Below, one piece after another: positions 42,176 through 53,905 of a DNA stretch of 64,000 bases. Where the stretch lies: assembly GCA_039707655.1 (NCBI GenBank), contig CM077672.1:356668031-356732030 (forward strand), in the 5' to 3' direction. The notes beneath the pieces are model-generated. The model was given only the letters and a program-made list of their open reading frames with translations, did no database searches and had not been told where the DNA came from. Every line of letters starts with the position of its first letter. The first letter of the stretch is position 1. The position numbers and the translations under genes are program-made. This stretch comes from Elymus sibiricus. Its lineage: Eukaryota; Streptophyta; Magnoliopsida; Poales; Poaceae.

Positions 42176-42525
42176 TACAAGTGTTCAATTGCAGATTTTA
42201 TACAAGGATTTAATATTCTAATTTTTGCATGCGTTTTTTGCAGATTATATGATATCTCTGCACGGACAGTATCATATGCTAGAAATTTCTCTCCACTAAA
42301 ATACTGCCTACACAATGCTTTGTAATCCTGACCACTATAATTAAGGCGGTGGTGTAGCAAATATCTTATTTCACTTCCGTTGCTTCAGTCGGTGCTAAAT
42401 AAATCTGCCATGTACCACTTTTTAAAAAGATCTGTCTTGTAGCACATTGGAGTCAATAACCTTGCACAGTTTGTCTATGCAAACACTTGAATCCTTACTT
42501 ACACTGAAACCATTTTATGTCTCAG

Positions 42526-42819
42526 GAGGATTTAGAAACCAAGGTTACTGGAGACAATGTGGCACTAGCAGATGATGGTCCTGTGGGCACAGAAGAAACT
42601 CCCTCTGTTCTTGTCAAAGCATTGCGATCATATAAAGAAGCTCTGATTAATGGCGATGGGGCAAAAGTTGCAGAGATAGAGGCATTTCTACTTTCTATTG
42701 AGGATGAGAAGAAGTCTCTAGTTGCAGAACTGACAAGTGCGAGAGATTGTATCTCGAGTATAGGTGCCGGCATTGATGACTACAAGAGAAGGGAAGAAAG
42801 AGAGGTGATGACAAGTTGA
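42526..42819 (+). pseudogene. Paralogue B, exon 2 (GrpE-like segment)
   Basis: After the acceptor TTATGTCTCAG, 97 codons follow in phase 0 with exon 1: [59 protein letters not shown], then [16 protein letters not shown] and a stop. From memory, the SYKEAL...[14 protein letters not shown]...AEL..ARD...DYKR..ERE arrangement closely resembles the N-terminal helical part of plastid GrpE, the nucleotide exchange factor of Hsp70. Only this part is present; the dimer helix continuation and beta domain are absent. Exon 2 itself is open, but exon 1 of this copy has a frameshift and the intron is 27.4 kb, so it is grouped with the pseudogene. Confidence 0.75.
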
Positions 42820-43399
42820 CCCACTTCTTTGCCAGTTGAACTCTTTGGAATGATCATGGTGTATTTCTTCTGATGAGATGAGCTTTTGCTTATATGCGTC
42901 GGTACTTTGGTTTTTGGACGGTGTGGAGACAAACATCATGTGCTAGTTTCATATGCTTGGGTAGCAAGGGAACACCGGAGAAATAGGCTATGGCTAATCA
43001 GTGTAACCATCAGCATGACTATTTGGCAAGAGACAAAGTAATGAGCTTTATCTTCCTGGAGGTTGCTATTTTACTGTGCATCATTATTGAGTTGAGACTC
43101 ACTTTGCTTCTTAGCCTGAGCACTCGTCTGTTGTGTGTCCACTTCTTTTATCTTCTGTCTTTGTATTATTTGTCTCACCCTTATGTCCTTTGTAACATTG
43201 TTCTTCAATTATTGTAGTCGGTTCCTTCTCTTGGTTTTACGTCTGAAATGGGTAACAATGCTGCTGAAGGTGTAGTGGTTTTTTTTCTTTACCAGTAACC
43301 ATTTGATGTTTACTGGACAGAGAATTGAGCTCGTTTGCATACCTTAAAAACTAACATCTTATTACTGATTAAACATTAAGCATACAAGTAAAAGTTATA

Positions 43400-43520
43400 C
43401 TCCCTCTGTCCCAAAAAGGTTGTCTTAGATTTGTCTAGATACGGATGTATCTAGAGACGTTTTTAGTGTTAGATACATCTGTATCTAGACAAACTTAAGA
43501 CAAGCTTTTCGTGATGGAGG
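43400..43520. mobile_element. Stowaway-type MITE
   Basis: CTCCCTCTGTCCCAAAAAGG at the left and CTTTTCGTGATGGAGG at the right are inverted copies, flanked by TA (43398-43399, 43521-43522). A nested palindrome TAGATACGGATGTATCTA lies at the centre. It is downstream of copy B exon 2. Confidence 0.88.
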
Positions 43521-43522
43521 TA

Positions 43523-44330
43523 ATATATCACTGTGCAATTTCATTCTGAAGTATTGCAACAGAAGAAGCTCTGCAGTTGATACATGCTCCGAAACTGGAG
43601 TATATCATAGGATTGTGCCTTCCCATGATGCCCATCTAATTTTGCGCATGGATGTGTGTGACTGTCTGTACACTTTATAGTGCTGATATGATTACTTGAG
43701 TAGATGATCTGAGCCTTCTATGCAAAAATAGAAAAGAGCATCCTGGACCACTGGATTGAAGATAATGTTAAACTCTAATCCCAAAATGTTCATTGTTAGC
43801 CTTCAACCCACTCCAATCGAAGCGCAAAACGGCCTTACCTACAAATACTGTTTTGGGATGGGACAAAAAAAATGTCCACCAATATATAGGCGTTTCCGCC
43901 CTCCTCCCAAAAGCCTCCCAAACCCCTATTCGAACATGAGAGCGAAATTTCCCTCCCCACCAACACCAACGACATCGCCTCATCTCCTCCGACTTCGGCT
44001 AAGAGGTCTAGGGCGGTGGCCGAGAAGTTAAGCATCTCTGTTTATAGCTATCTTCAATTTCAATATTGCTTATGAGATCTTTGTTTGAGCTAGTAGAGAT
44101 TAGCTCAAATTTGATAGGAAGAAACTTTTGTTCGAGTCTTTTCGAGCTGTGTGGTTTAACGAATCAAGTGCATGATCAGGTGGATGCAAGACGCCGGAAC
44201 GACCGGGTTTGAAATTGTGATTTTTGGTTCAGATTTTGGGGATCAATTAGAAATGAAGCTTCTAGCACTAATTTTTTTGGGAATTAAGCCTTGAGAACAA
44301 CTTTCTGGAAGTTTTGTTTTGGGGATTAGA
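43523..44330. other. No gene recognised
   Basis: Possible downstream flank of copy B. CAAAATATTG-like and CCCAAAAGCCTCC words suggest repeat debris. At 44326-44362 the sequence TAGAGTTCCAAAGC with AAAGAAGTTTAGTTTAGTTT resembles the upstream flank of copy B at 13729-13765. Confidence 0.4.
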
Positions 44331-44379
44331 GTTCCAAAGCTGAAAGAAGTTTAGTTTAGTTTTGGACATACCTCGCCTG

Positions 44380-44500
44380 AAGCCGGCCGCCGAAGCAAAG
44401 CCGCGTCGTCCCTTTCTTCTCCCCCGCCGGCCGAAGCAAAGCCGCGACGCCCCTTTCTTCTCCCTGCCGGCCGAAGCAAAGCTGTGCCGCCCCTTTCCTC
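44380..44500. repeat. 40-bp GC-rich minisatellite, three units
   Basis: Units containing GCCGGCCGAAGCAAAGC start at about 44391, 44432 and 44472 and share CGCCCCTTTCTTCTCCC. It lies upstream of the Harbinger element. Confidence 0.85.
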
Positions 44501-45256
44501 CGACGCGCGGGGACGAGCCCCACCGATTCCGAGGCTCACCGACGCCGGAACCAACCGGGTCCGCCTGCTACAAGGCCGTGCGCCAAGCTCCGGGGCGGAT
44601 CCATGGCGCAGGCGGCGGCCGCGAGCCTCGGACACAAATGGGCACCCCCCCCCCCCCGCACTGAAACTTGGTGGAATGGATGCGGCGCGGGGCAGCGGAG
44701 CTTTCGGATGGCGCGGGGCAGCCGGGGCAGCAAGAATGGGCGGGGATGTGCGGCGGCGGGGAGTGGAGGCGTGAACAAAAGCGAGCGAAAATGCGTTCGC
44801 GCCAAAGGAAAGGGGATCCGACAAAAATGAGTGAAATCCCGTAGATATGAAGGAAATGAGCCCGCGAATTCGGGATCCCACCAAAAAAATCCGGGACAAC
44901 CGAATTTGCGGGATCTATTCGGACCGGCCAAACCACCCCCCCCCCCCCCGCTCCGCAAACCGGCGGTTATTTTGCCGGATGGTCCTGTTTGCAGGATCTG
45001 CTAGAGATGCTCTAAGGACGTGTTTGGTTGCCCGCATTAGGGCCAACCAGGCCGAGTTGGGCCACGAAAAGTGTGTTTGGTTGCATACGGGGTGGGCTGG
45101 CTCGCATGGGCACGAACCTTAAAGCAGCCTAGAGGCTGGCTCGCTGGAAACCCTCAAATCGGCAGTTTCCAGCGAGCCAGGCTCAGTGCGGCGCAAGCTC
45201 GCACGCGCGGGAGCAACCCGAAAACGAGGGGGATGGCGGGAGATGGAAATCGGGCG

Positions 45257-45373
45257 CGGCGGCACGGCGCCAAATCTAGCCTCAACCCCCCCCCTCCCCA
45301 AATTACTCGGTCACCAGGCGGCACGGCGCCAAATCTAGCCTCAACCCCCCCTCCCCAAATTACTCGGTCACCA
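45257..45373. repeat. 59-bp tandem duplication
   Basis: GGCGGCACGGCGCCAAATCT through AATTACTCGGTCACCA occurs twice in succession, the copies differing mainly in C-run length. It lies in the GC-rich 5' region of the Harbinger element. Confidence 0.9.
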
Positions 45374-45721
45374 CTACCTCTAGGACAACCACTTCCTCTA
45401 GTCTCACCACCGGCGGCGGCGGCGACTCAGATCTGCGCAAGCGGCGGTGGCGGCGGACGCGGCAGCAGCACTATCCGGCAGCAGGAGCTGGTGCTGCCCT
45501 TCCCGTTCGCCATCTGATGGGGTCATCTACCACTGGTAGGGACAAGGACCTGACATCTAAGGCCCACCTAAGGCCCACACTATTATTCACAGACCCCTGG
45601 GTCACAAGTGCAACCGGATGCACACCTCGAAGGATTCACTCGGACCCTACATGGACAACACTCGGACAGACGTTTACTCTCCAGTCGGCCAGTCATCATC
45701 ACTCCTGCGCAGGAGATGTAC

Positions 45722-47291
45722 TGCTACTTGTAGCTTGCGTTGGTATTATCCCCGAAGAGGAAGGGATGATGCAGCACAGTAGAGATAAGTATTTCCCTCA
45801 GTTATGAAACCAAGGTTATCGAACCAGTAGGAGAATCACGCAACACCTCGTTAGCAGCACCTGCACACAAACAACAAATCCTTGCACCCAACGCAAACGA
45901 GGGGTTGTCAATCCCTCGGCGGTCAATTGCAAGATTAAATTGTATATGATAGATAGATAGATTGAAGCAAAAATACAAAATAAAATAAATAAAAGAAAAT
46001 AGAAGCAATATTTTTAGGGTTTTAGTAATATGATTTAGATAGACCCGGGGGCCATAATTTTCACTAGAGGCTTCTCTCAAGAAAATAACATACGGTGGGT
46101 AGACAAATTACTGTTGGGCAATTGATAGAAAAGCAAATAATCATGACGATATCCAAGGCAATGATCATGTATATAGGCATCACGTCCGAAACAAGTAGAC
46201 CGACTCCTGCCTGCATCTACTACTATTACTCCACATATCGACCGCTATCCAGCATGCATCTAGTGTATTAAGTCCATAAAGAACGGAGTAACGCCTTAAG
46301 AACGATGACATGATGTAGACAAAATAAACTCACGTATGAATAAACCCCATCTTTTTAACCTTAATAGTAACGATACATACGTGCCATGTCCCTTTCTGTC
46401 ACTGGGATTGAGCACCGCAAGATCGAACCCATTACAAAGCACCTCTTCTCATGGCAAGATAAATCAATCTAGTTGTCCAAACCAAATCAATAGATCGGAG
46501 AAGAAATACAAAGCTATAATAATCATTTATAAAAAAGATCAGAGAAGACTCAAATAATATTCATGGATAATCTGATCATAAACTCACAATTCATCGGATC
46601 CCAACAAACACACCGCAAAAAGTGATTACATCGGATAGAACTCCAAGAACATCGAGGAGAACATTGTATTGAAGATCAAAAAGAGAGAAGAAGCCATCTA
46701 GCTACTGCCTATGGACCCGAAGATTTGTGGTAAACTACTCACGCATCATCGGAAGGGCAGGAAGGATGATGTAGAACCCCTCCGTGATCGATTCCCCCTC
46801 CGGCGGAGTATCGGAGAAGGCCTCCAGATGGGATCTCTCGAGAACAGAAACTTGCGACGGCGGAAAAAGTATTTCGTGGACTCCCCTAAGGGTTTCTGAT
46901 TTTTTGGGATTTTATAGTGGAGGAATTAGGTCAAACGGGGCTCTGTGGGCGCCACGAGGTACCAGGGCGCGCCTGCCCCCCCCCCCCCATGCGCGCCCTA
47001 GTGCCTCGTGGGCACCCCCTGGAGCTTTTGGCCTCCTCCCGAAGCTTCTAGTGTTTATCTTGTCCAGAAAAAAATTTCCAAAAAGTTTCGTGGCATTTGG
47101 ACTTCGTTTGGTATTGATTTTCTGTAAAACAAAAACAGGGCAGAACACAGCAACTGGCACTGGGCACTAAGTTAATAGGTTAGTCTCCAAAAATGATATA
47201 TAATTGTTGTAAATGCATATAAAAACATCCATGATTGATAATATAACAGCATGGAACAATCAAAAATTATAGACACGTTGGAGACGTATCA
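45722..47291 (-). repeat. 3' LTR of the minus-strand Athila derivative
   Basis: About 1,570 bp, complete, with TG...CA ends on the minus strand. Contains a short C-rich palindrome region (GGCGCGCC words near 46965-46985). Confidence 0.85.
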
Positions 47292-49900
47292 GCATCCCCA
47301 AGCTTAATTCCTGCTCGTCCTCGAGTAGGTAAATGATAAAAAAAAGAATTTTTGATGTGGAATGCTACCTATCATATTCATCACATATTCTTTTCTTTTA
47401 TAGCATGGACATTGGACTTGAATGATTCAAAGCGATAGTCTATAATTTGACATGAAGATATAAATACTCAAGCATTCTAACAAGCAACCATGTCTTTCAA
47501 AATATCAACGCTAAAGAAAGTTATCCCTAGCCCATTATGCTCAATCATTGATCCATTCATGAAACACACTCAAATATTAGCTACACACAATACACAAGTA
47601 TGACAATAGTGCTCTTTAGTTGGTGCTTTTGTAAGAGAAGATGGAGACTCAAATAAAAATAAAAAATTGCATAAAAGTAAATAGATAGGCCCTTCGCAGA
47701 GGGAAGCAGAGATTTGTCAAATGTGCCAGAGCTCAAAGCTTAAATTAGAGAGATAAAAATATTTTGAGAGGCATGCTTTTCCTGTCAACGAAAACGACCG
47801 AGAATTTCCATTATTTTCCATGCTAGACACATCATAGGCGGTTCCCAAACAGAAAGTAAAGTTTATTTCCTTTCCACCATTCTTTCACAATCCATGGCTA
47901 GCCGTATCCACGGGTGCCCTCCAAACCAACACTTTCCAAGGAATTTTGTTGTTATTAATTTTTGATTCATTGTGGGACTGGGCATCCCTATTACCAATCA
48001 TTCTCTCGTGCAATGACAAGTGAATAAACACTCATCGTGAGAATAACACACCTAGCATGGAAAATAATGGCCACCCCCTGCCGCTTCATGAGCGGTACGG
48101 GCACACAAAACCGAAAAATTATTTTGAAAATTAGAGTTGGCACACGCAAATTTACTTAGAACGGCATTGAAATACCGCATATAGGTAGGTATAGTGGACT
48201 CATTTGGCACAACTTGGGTTTAAGGATTTTGGATGCACAAGCAGTATTTCCGCTTAGTACAAATGAAGGCTAGCAAATAGATTGAGAAGCAACCAACAAA
48301 AAAACGAAAACGGTCATAAACATGCATTGAACATAACTAACACCGAATAATGCACCATAAGTAGGATATAATTTCATTGCATAACTATTGACTTAACGTG
48401 CATGCATAGGGAATCACAAACCTTAATACTAATATTCTTACTAAATCACAATTACTCACTAACATGACTCACATATTATCATTTCCATATCGCAAAACTA
48501 TTGCAAGGAATCATACTTATCATATCCAATGATCTATATGAAAGTTTTTATTTATATCCCTCTTGAATATTCATCACTTTGGGACCAAATTATATATCTT
48601 GTGCAAATTACAATTACTATCATAAGCTCTCAAAAAGATTTAAGTGAAGTATGAGAGTGCAAATATTTCCTCAAAATTTCAATCTTATCAATTCTCAAAA
48701 TAATATAAGTGAAGCATGAGAATTCATTTCTTCAAAATTTCAATCAATTCTCAAAATAATATAAGTGAAGCAAGAGAGTTTATTTCTTCAAAATTTAGCC
48801 ACCATCGTGCTCAAAAGGATTTAAGTGAAGCACTAGAGCAACTGCCTAGCTCAAAAAAAAAATTAAGTGAAGCACATAGAGTATTCTAACAAATGATGAC
48901 AAACGTGTGGCTCTCTCAAGATAGGTGTGTTCAGCAAGGATGATTGTGACAAACTAAAAAGAAAACAAAGCAAAGACTCATATAATACAAGACGCTCCAA
49001 GCAAAACTCATATCATGTGACGAATAAAAATATAGCTCCAAGTAAAATTACCAATGGTTGGTAGAATTAAGAGGGGATGCCTTCCGGGGCATCCCCAAGC
49101 TTAGACGCTTGAGTCTTCCTAGAATATTACCTTGGGGTGCCTCGGGCATCCCAAGCTTAGGCTCTTACTACTCCTTATTCCTTCATCCATCGTGATCTCA
49201 CCCAAAACTTGAAAACTTCAATCACACAAAACTCAACAAAACCTTCGTGAGATCCGTTAGTATAACAAAATAAATGACTACTTTAAGTACTATTGCAAAC
49301 CCATTCATATTTTATTTTTGCATTATACCTACTGTACTCTAACTTCACCATGGCTTATACCCCCCGATACAATCCATAGATTCATCAAAACAAGCAAGTA
49401 GTTCATCAAAAAGAGAATCTGTCAAAAACAGAACAGTCTGTAGCAATTTATTTAAAAGCCATACTTCTGTAACTCCAACAATTCTGAAAAAATTAGGACA
49501 ACGTGGGAAATTCATATACCAATACTGTGTAAAAATTTCAGATTTTTCTGACGCTCCAGTACAGAAACAAAATTTTGGCACTGGATGCAAAACTTTCTGT
49601 TTTCCAAACAACATCAATTATACTATCTTCCAAATCATCCTAAAGGCCTTACTTGGCACAAACGCTAATTAAGAACACAAAAACACAATCATACCAGTAG
49701 CATAATTGTGAAAACACACAATAACAGAAATTTTTATTTTATTCATTCGGTTGCCTCCCAACAAGCGCTATTGTTTTATGCCCCTAGTTAGGCATAATGC
49801 ATAGTTTCAAGTATTGTCATCTTTGGTTTTAGTAATCTTTGTAGGAGTTTTCTCAAACCCCGGAGGTTCTTTACGCTTCCCATTATTCTCAGAAAAAGAG
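47292..49900 (-). other. Internal 3' non-coding region of the Athila derivative
   Basis: No coding. Contains diverged repeats of about 70 bp with TTCTCAAAATAATATAAGTG words (48625-48880) and two CGGGGCATCCCCAAGCTTAG words (49085, 49150). The same order appears inverted at 61700-63990. Confidence 0.75.
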
Positions 49901-49926
49901 GCAATTTTAAGATCCAAAATATCCAA

Positions 49927-50415
49927 TCACTTATTGCATAAAGAAATCAAAGTGTTCGTGCGATTGAGATTTCCACTAATATTTTTAAGAGGCTCGTTAG
50001 ACTTTTGCAACTCAACCAAATTTTTCTGCATATCACCCAATTTGTCTAATATTTGAGCCCCCTCTTGTGTAAAAGCAAAACCCTTTTGCTTTGGTGGAAT
50101 CCCCAATATGCCTTCTATTATTTCATAGGCAGTATTGGCCTCACTCTCAAAAAAATTCCCCTTTGCGGCAAAATCCAAAAGTTGTCTATGATGCATGGTT
50201 AAACCTATATAGAAATTGCGAAGCAAAATTTTTAAATCCCCTTTTATAGAGCAAACACGGTAGGATTCCATTAACCTATACCAAGCATCTTTAAGATTTT
50301 CTCCTTGTTTCTGTTTGAAGTAAAGCACTTCAAAATCCGGGGACAAAGGAGGGATAGTTACGCTAGTCATGATGACAAGATGAGCAATTCCAAGAGGCAA
50401 ACAAGGAAAAGGCAA
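49927..50415 (-). pseudogene. Gag remnant of the Athila derivative
   Basis: A 162-codon frame with FEVLYFKQKQGENLKDAWYR and LRNFYIGLTMHHRQLLDFAA matches the middle of the Athila-type gag capsid domain. After PPKQKGFAFTQEG it becomes a Lys/Asn/Leu coiled stretch and stops. The protein lacks its normal N-terminal part and protease. Confidence 0.75.
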
Positions 50416-50452
50416 ACGAAAAATATTTTTGTATTTTTATAAAAACATTTTA

Positions 50453-51978
50453 GAAGAGGAAGGGATGATGCAGCACAGTAGAGATAAGTATTTCCCTCAG
50501 TTATGAAACCAAGGTTATCGAACCAGTAGGAGAATCACGCAACACCTCGTTAGCAGCACCTGCACACAAACAACAAATCGTTGCACCCAACGCAAACGAG
50601 GGGTTGTCAATTGCAAGATTAAATTGTATATGATAGATAGATAGATTGAAACAAAAATATAAAATAAAATAAATAAAAGAAAATGGCAGCAATATTTTTA
50701 GGGTTTTAGTAATATGATTTAGATAGACCCGGGGGCCATAGTTTTCACTAGAGGCTTCTCTCAAGAAAATAGCATACGGTGGGTAGACAAATTACTGTTG
50801 GGCAATTGATAGAAAAGCAAATAATCATGACGATATCCAAGGCAATGATCATGTATATAGGCATCACGTCCGAGACAAGTAGACCGACTCCTGCCTGCAT
50901 CTACTACTATTACTCCACACATCGACCGCTATCCATCATGCATCTAGTGTATTAAGTCCATAAAGAACGAAGAAACGCCTTAAGCAAGATGACATGATGT
51001 AGACAAAGTAAACTCATGCATGAATAAACCCCATCTTTTTATCCTTAATAGCAAGGATACATACGTGTCATGTCCCTTTCTGTCACTGGGATTGAGCACC
51101 GCAAGATCGAACCCATTACAAAGCACCTCTCCCATTGCAAGATAAATCAATCTAGTTGGCCATACCAAATCAATAGATCGGAGAAGAAATACGAAGCTAT
51201 AATAATCATGCATAAAAGAGATCAGAGAAGACTCAAATAATATTCATGGATAATCTGATCATAAACTCACAATTCATCGGATCCCAACAAACACACCGCA
51301 AAAAGTGATTACATCGGATAGAACTCCAAGAACATCGAAGAGAACATTGTATTGAAGATCAAAAAGAGAGAAGAAGCCATCTAGCTACTGCCTATGGACC
51401 CGAAGGTCTGTGGTAAACTGCTCACGCATCATCGGAAGGGCAACAAGGTTGATGTAGAGCCCCTCCGTGATCGATCCCCCCTCTGGCGGAGTACCGGAGA
51501 AGGCCTCTAGATGGGATCTCTCGAGAACAGAAACTTGCGGCGGTGGAAAAAGTATTTCGTGGACTCCCCTGAGGGTTTCTGATTTTTTGGGAATTTATAG
51601 TGGAGGAATTAGGTCAAACGGATCTCTGTGGGCCCCCCGAGGTACCAGGGCGCGCCTGCCCCCCCCCCCCCCCCAGGCGCGCCCTGGTGCCTCATGGGCA
51701 CCCCCCTGGGGCTTCTGGCCTCCTCCAGAAGCTTCTAGTGTTTATCTTGTCCAGAAAAAAATCTCCAAAAAGTTCCGTGGCATTTGGACTTTGTTTGGTA
51801 TTGATTTTCTGTAAAACAAAAACAGGGCAGAAAACAGCAAGTGGCACTGGGCACTAAGTTAATAGGTTAGTCTCCAAAAATGATATATAATTGATGTAAA
51901 TGCATATAAAAACATCCAAGATTGATAATATAACAGCATGGAATAATCAAAAATTATAGATACGTTGGAGACGTATCA
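50453..51978 (-). repeat. 5' LTR of the Athila derivative (3' end deleted)
   Basis: About 1,526 bp. It lacks about 31 bases present at the end of the other LTR (45722-45752). It also lacks a block (TCCCTCGGCGG) near 50606 that the other copy has. Confidence 0.82.
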
Positions 51979-52532
51979 CGTACCGACGGCGTAGAGCTGC
52001 AACGGTCGAGTAGTCTTCAACTAGACTTTAAGCATAGTTATGGCTACCGTTACCTGTAACTGCCATAGTCATAGCCGTATTAATCAGAGTTAAATGCCCT
52101 TAACCACTGTACTTATTTTCATTAATGCCCGATGACGTGGTGGCTGAGAGGCTGCAGCGGACTCCTATATAAGCCGCCCTCTCCCTCTGTTGCAAGGGTT
52201 AAGCACTCATTGTAATCAGATACCCCCAGAGAAAACAAGCCTCAGGGCACGAGACGTAGGGCTTTTACCTCCTCCGAGAGGGGCCTGAACTCGCTAAATC
52301 CGAGTGTTACACCTGCGCTGTAGCTAGGCTCTGCTCCTCTTACGTACCCCGCGTACTCACTGTCAGACTAGTAACCACGACACCATCGTCGGGTCGTCCT
52401 ATACTCAGCCATGGCCCCCCCTTCGTCGTCCTCGTCTCCGATGCCGGTAAGCAACACCCCTCTCCCGTATGTTAGGTCGGTTGTTAGGATCGATTTCCCC
52501 ATGCTCAACGGACCCTCGATGTCGACTAGGTT

Positions 52533-53700
52533 ATGGATGCACGGATGAGGCTGGTAGTTCAGGCAGCATCATTGATTGCTGTGATTCAGGCATGGCTCAT
52601 GTTCATGCACAGGAGAGCTGTTTGTCGTGGTGAGAGACCTGTGATCTGTTATGCTCCAATGCTTATGCGGGAGCAGGAGAGGATCGCCAATCTGAACTAC
52701 GTCTACAACTGCAACGACACAGAGGCCCTGTGGATGCTTCGAATGAAAAGAGCACCATTTGCCAGACTTGTCCAAACCTTCAGGAGCAGGGGGCTTCTAC
52801 AAGATAGCATCCACACCAGTGTGGAAGAGCAAGTGGCCATGTTCCTCCATGTTGTTGGCCATAACCAGAGGTTCAGGGTTATACACAACACGTTCAGGAG
52901 ATCAATGGAGACCATCTCAAGGTACTTCAAGCAAGTGCTCTATGTTGTTGGGGAGCTCAGAGGAGAGATGATCAAGTCACCAACCGGCCGTACTCCTACC
53001 AAGATTCGCACTAGCCCAAGATGGTATCCATACTTCAAGGTAAGCACTGACAGTATGTGCTTCATGGCTTGATATGCTTGTATTGTTCAAGGTGAGCACT
53101 AACACAATCTTCATTTGCCATTCCAAGATTGCATTGGGGTGATAGATGGTACTCATGTCACTGCCAAAGTGCCGAGGTCACAATCTACAGCATACATGGG
53201 GAGGAAGCACTACACAAGCCAGAATGTGCTTGCTGCTGTTGACTTCGATCTGAAGTTCACCTATGTACTGGCTGGCTGGGAATGGCCAGCGTATGATGCT
53301 AACATTCTCAGTGACAGCATGAGTCGTCCTGATGGCATCAACATCCCAGATGGCAAGTTCTGCCTAGGAGATGCTGACTATGCATGTCGGCCAGGTATTC
53401 TTCCACCCTTCAGGAAAACTAGGTACCATCTGAACGAGTTCGCTGGTAGGAACTATCCTAGGACTCCGCAGGAGCTGTTCAATCTCAGACACTCCAGCCT
53501 TAGATTTACTGTTGAGAGGGCCTTTGGAGCTCTGAAGAACAGGTTTAAGGTCCTAGATCAGAAGTCATTCCACACTTTCCCCACTCAGGTTAAGCTTTTC
53601 TTACTTGTTGCATTCTGCATAACTGGATCCTGCAATGGGGTGTGATGAACTGGTGCCTGAGGAGGAAGATGTGACGCCTGACGATGTTGTCATCTCCGGC
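52533..53700 (+). pseudogene. HARBI1-type transposase (DDE_Tnp_4), probably broken
   Basis: Exon 1 (to 53039) encodes the helical N-terminal region of plant PIF/Harbinger transposases (FARLVQTFRSRGLLQDSIHT, SVEEQVAMFLHVVGHNQRFR). It ends WYPYFK at a good donor AAG|GTAAGC. Exon 2 carries the DDE nuclease: DCIGVIDGTHV, LAAVDFDLKFTYVLAGWEWP, FCLGDADYACRPGILPPF and FTVERAFGALKNRFKVL hold the catalytic Asp, Asp and Glu. Harbinger transposases cut and move elements with 3-bp (TWA) target duplications. Oddities: the acceptor that would keep frame (AG|GATTGC) reads AA|GATTGC, and two small deletions at 53620-53643 shift the C-terminal tail. The conserved WILQWG and DVTPDDVVISGHG words continue in other frames. 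Confidence 0.75.
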
Positions 53701-53795
53701 CATGGTGTGGAGGCATTTGACAACGAAGTCTGAAAGAACAAAATGATGAAGTGGGCACATGCAATGTGGGATAACAGAGGTCAGACAAGGATCTG

Positions 53796-53905
53796 AAGAA
53801 GAAGAAGAAGAGCAAGAGCAGCAGCAGAAGAAGAGGAAGAAGCAGCAGCAGCAGCAGAAGGGGAAGAGGAAGAGGAAGAACTACCAGCAGCAGCAGAAGA
53901 GGAAG
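53796..53905. repeat. GAA/GCA-type trinucleotide repeat
   Basis: Alternating (AAG)n, (CAG)n and GGAAGAG runs give Lys/Gln/Glu-rich frames. It lies in the tail of the Harbinger transposase region and may be part of its 3' end. Confidence 0.8.

Larger units (their letters stand above)
45722..51978 (-). mobile_element. Athila-type gypsy derivative with internal deletions
   Basis: Flanked by GTAC-containing repeats TGTAC (45717-45721) and CGTAC (51979-51983), one mismatch. On the minus strand, a 5' LTR (51978-50453) begins TGATACGTCTCCAACGTATC. A 3.2-kb internal region has gag remains only. A polypurine word (AAGCTTGGGGATGC, 47305-47292) abuts the 3' LTR (47291-45722). The last 30 or so bases of the 5' LTR, the primer binding site and the first part of the leader are missing. 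RT and integrase are absent. It is a non-autonomous or dead copy related to the element at 58767. Confidence 0.85.
45515..52382. mobile_element. Solo LTR (606 bp) split by an Athila insertion
   Basis: Starts TGATGGGGTCATC at 45515 and ends CCACGACA at 52382, flanked by CCATC (45510-45514 and 52383-52387). The middle (45722-51983) is an Athila insertion with its own duplication. Rejoined length is about 606 bp. The right half has a TATA box (CCTATATAAGCC, about 52168-52179) and the CTTTTACCTCCTCCGAGAGG type of segment seen in the R/U5 part of other grass LTRs. No partner LTR, gag or pol was found, hence solo. The plus strand is likely. Confidence 0.8.

Noticed and set aside
44630..45000. Gene on the minus strand (frames 44351-44958)
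   Set aside because: GC-rich, homopolymer-containing DNA with open frames in several phases and no recognisable domain.
45010..45020. TAA as a 3-bp Harbinger target duplication at the left end
   Set aside because: The right end (after 54317) does not show TAA or TTA at the matching position, so the duplication is not established.
45802..46080. Similar small minus-strand frames here and at 50501-50764
   Set aside because: They match because they are the same part of two LTR copies of one element. The second is altered by a deletion, with no sign of protein conservation.
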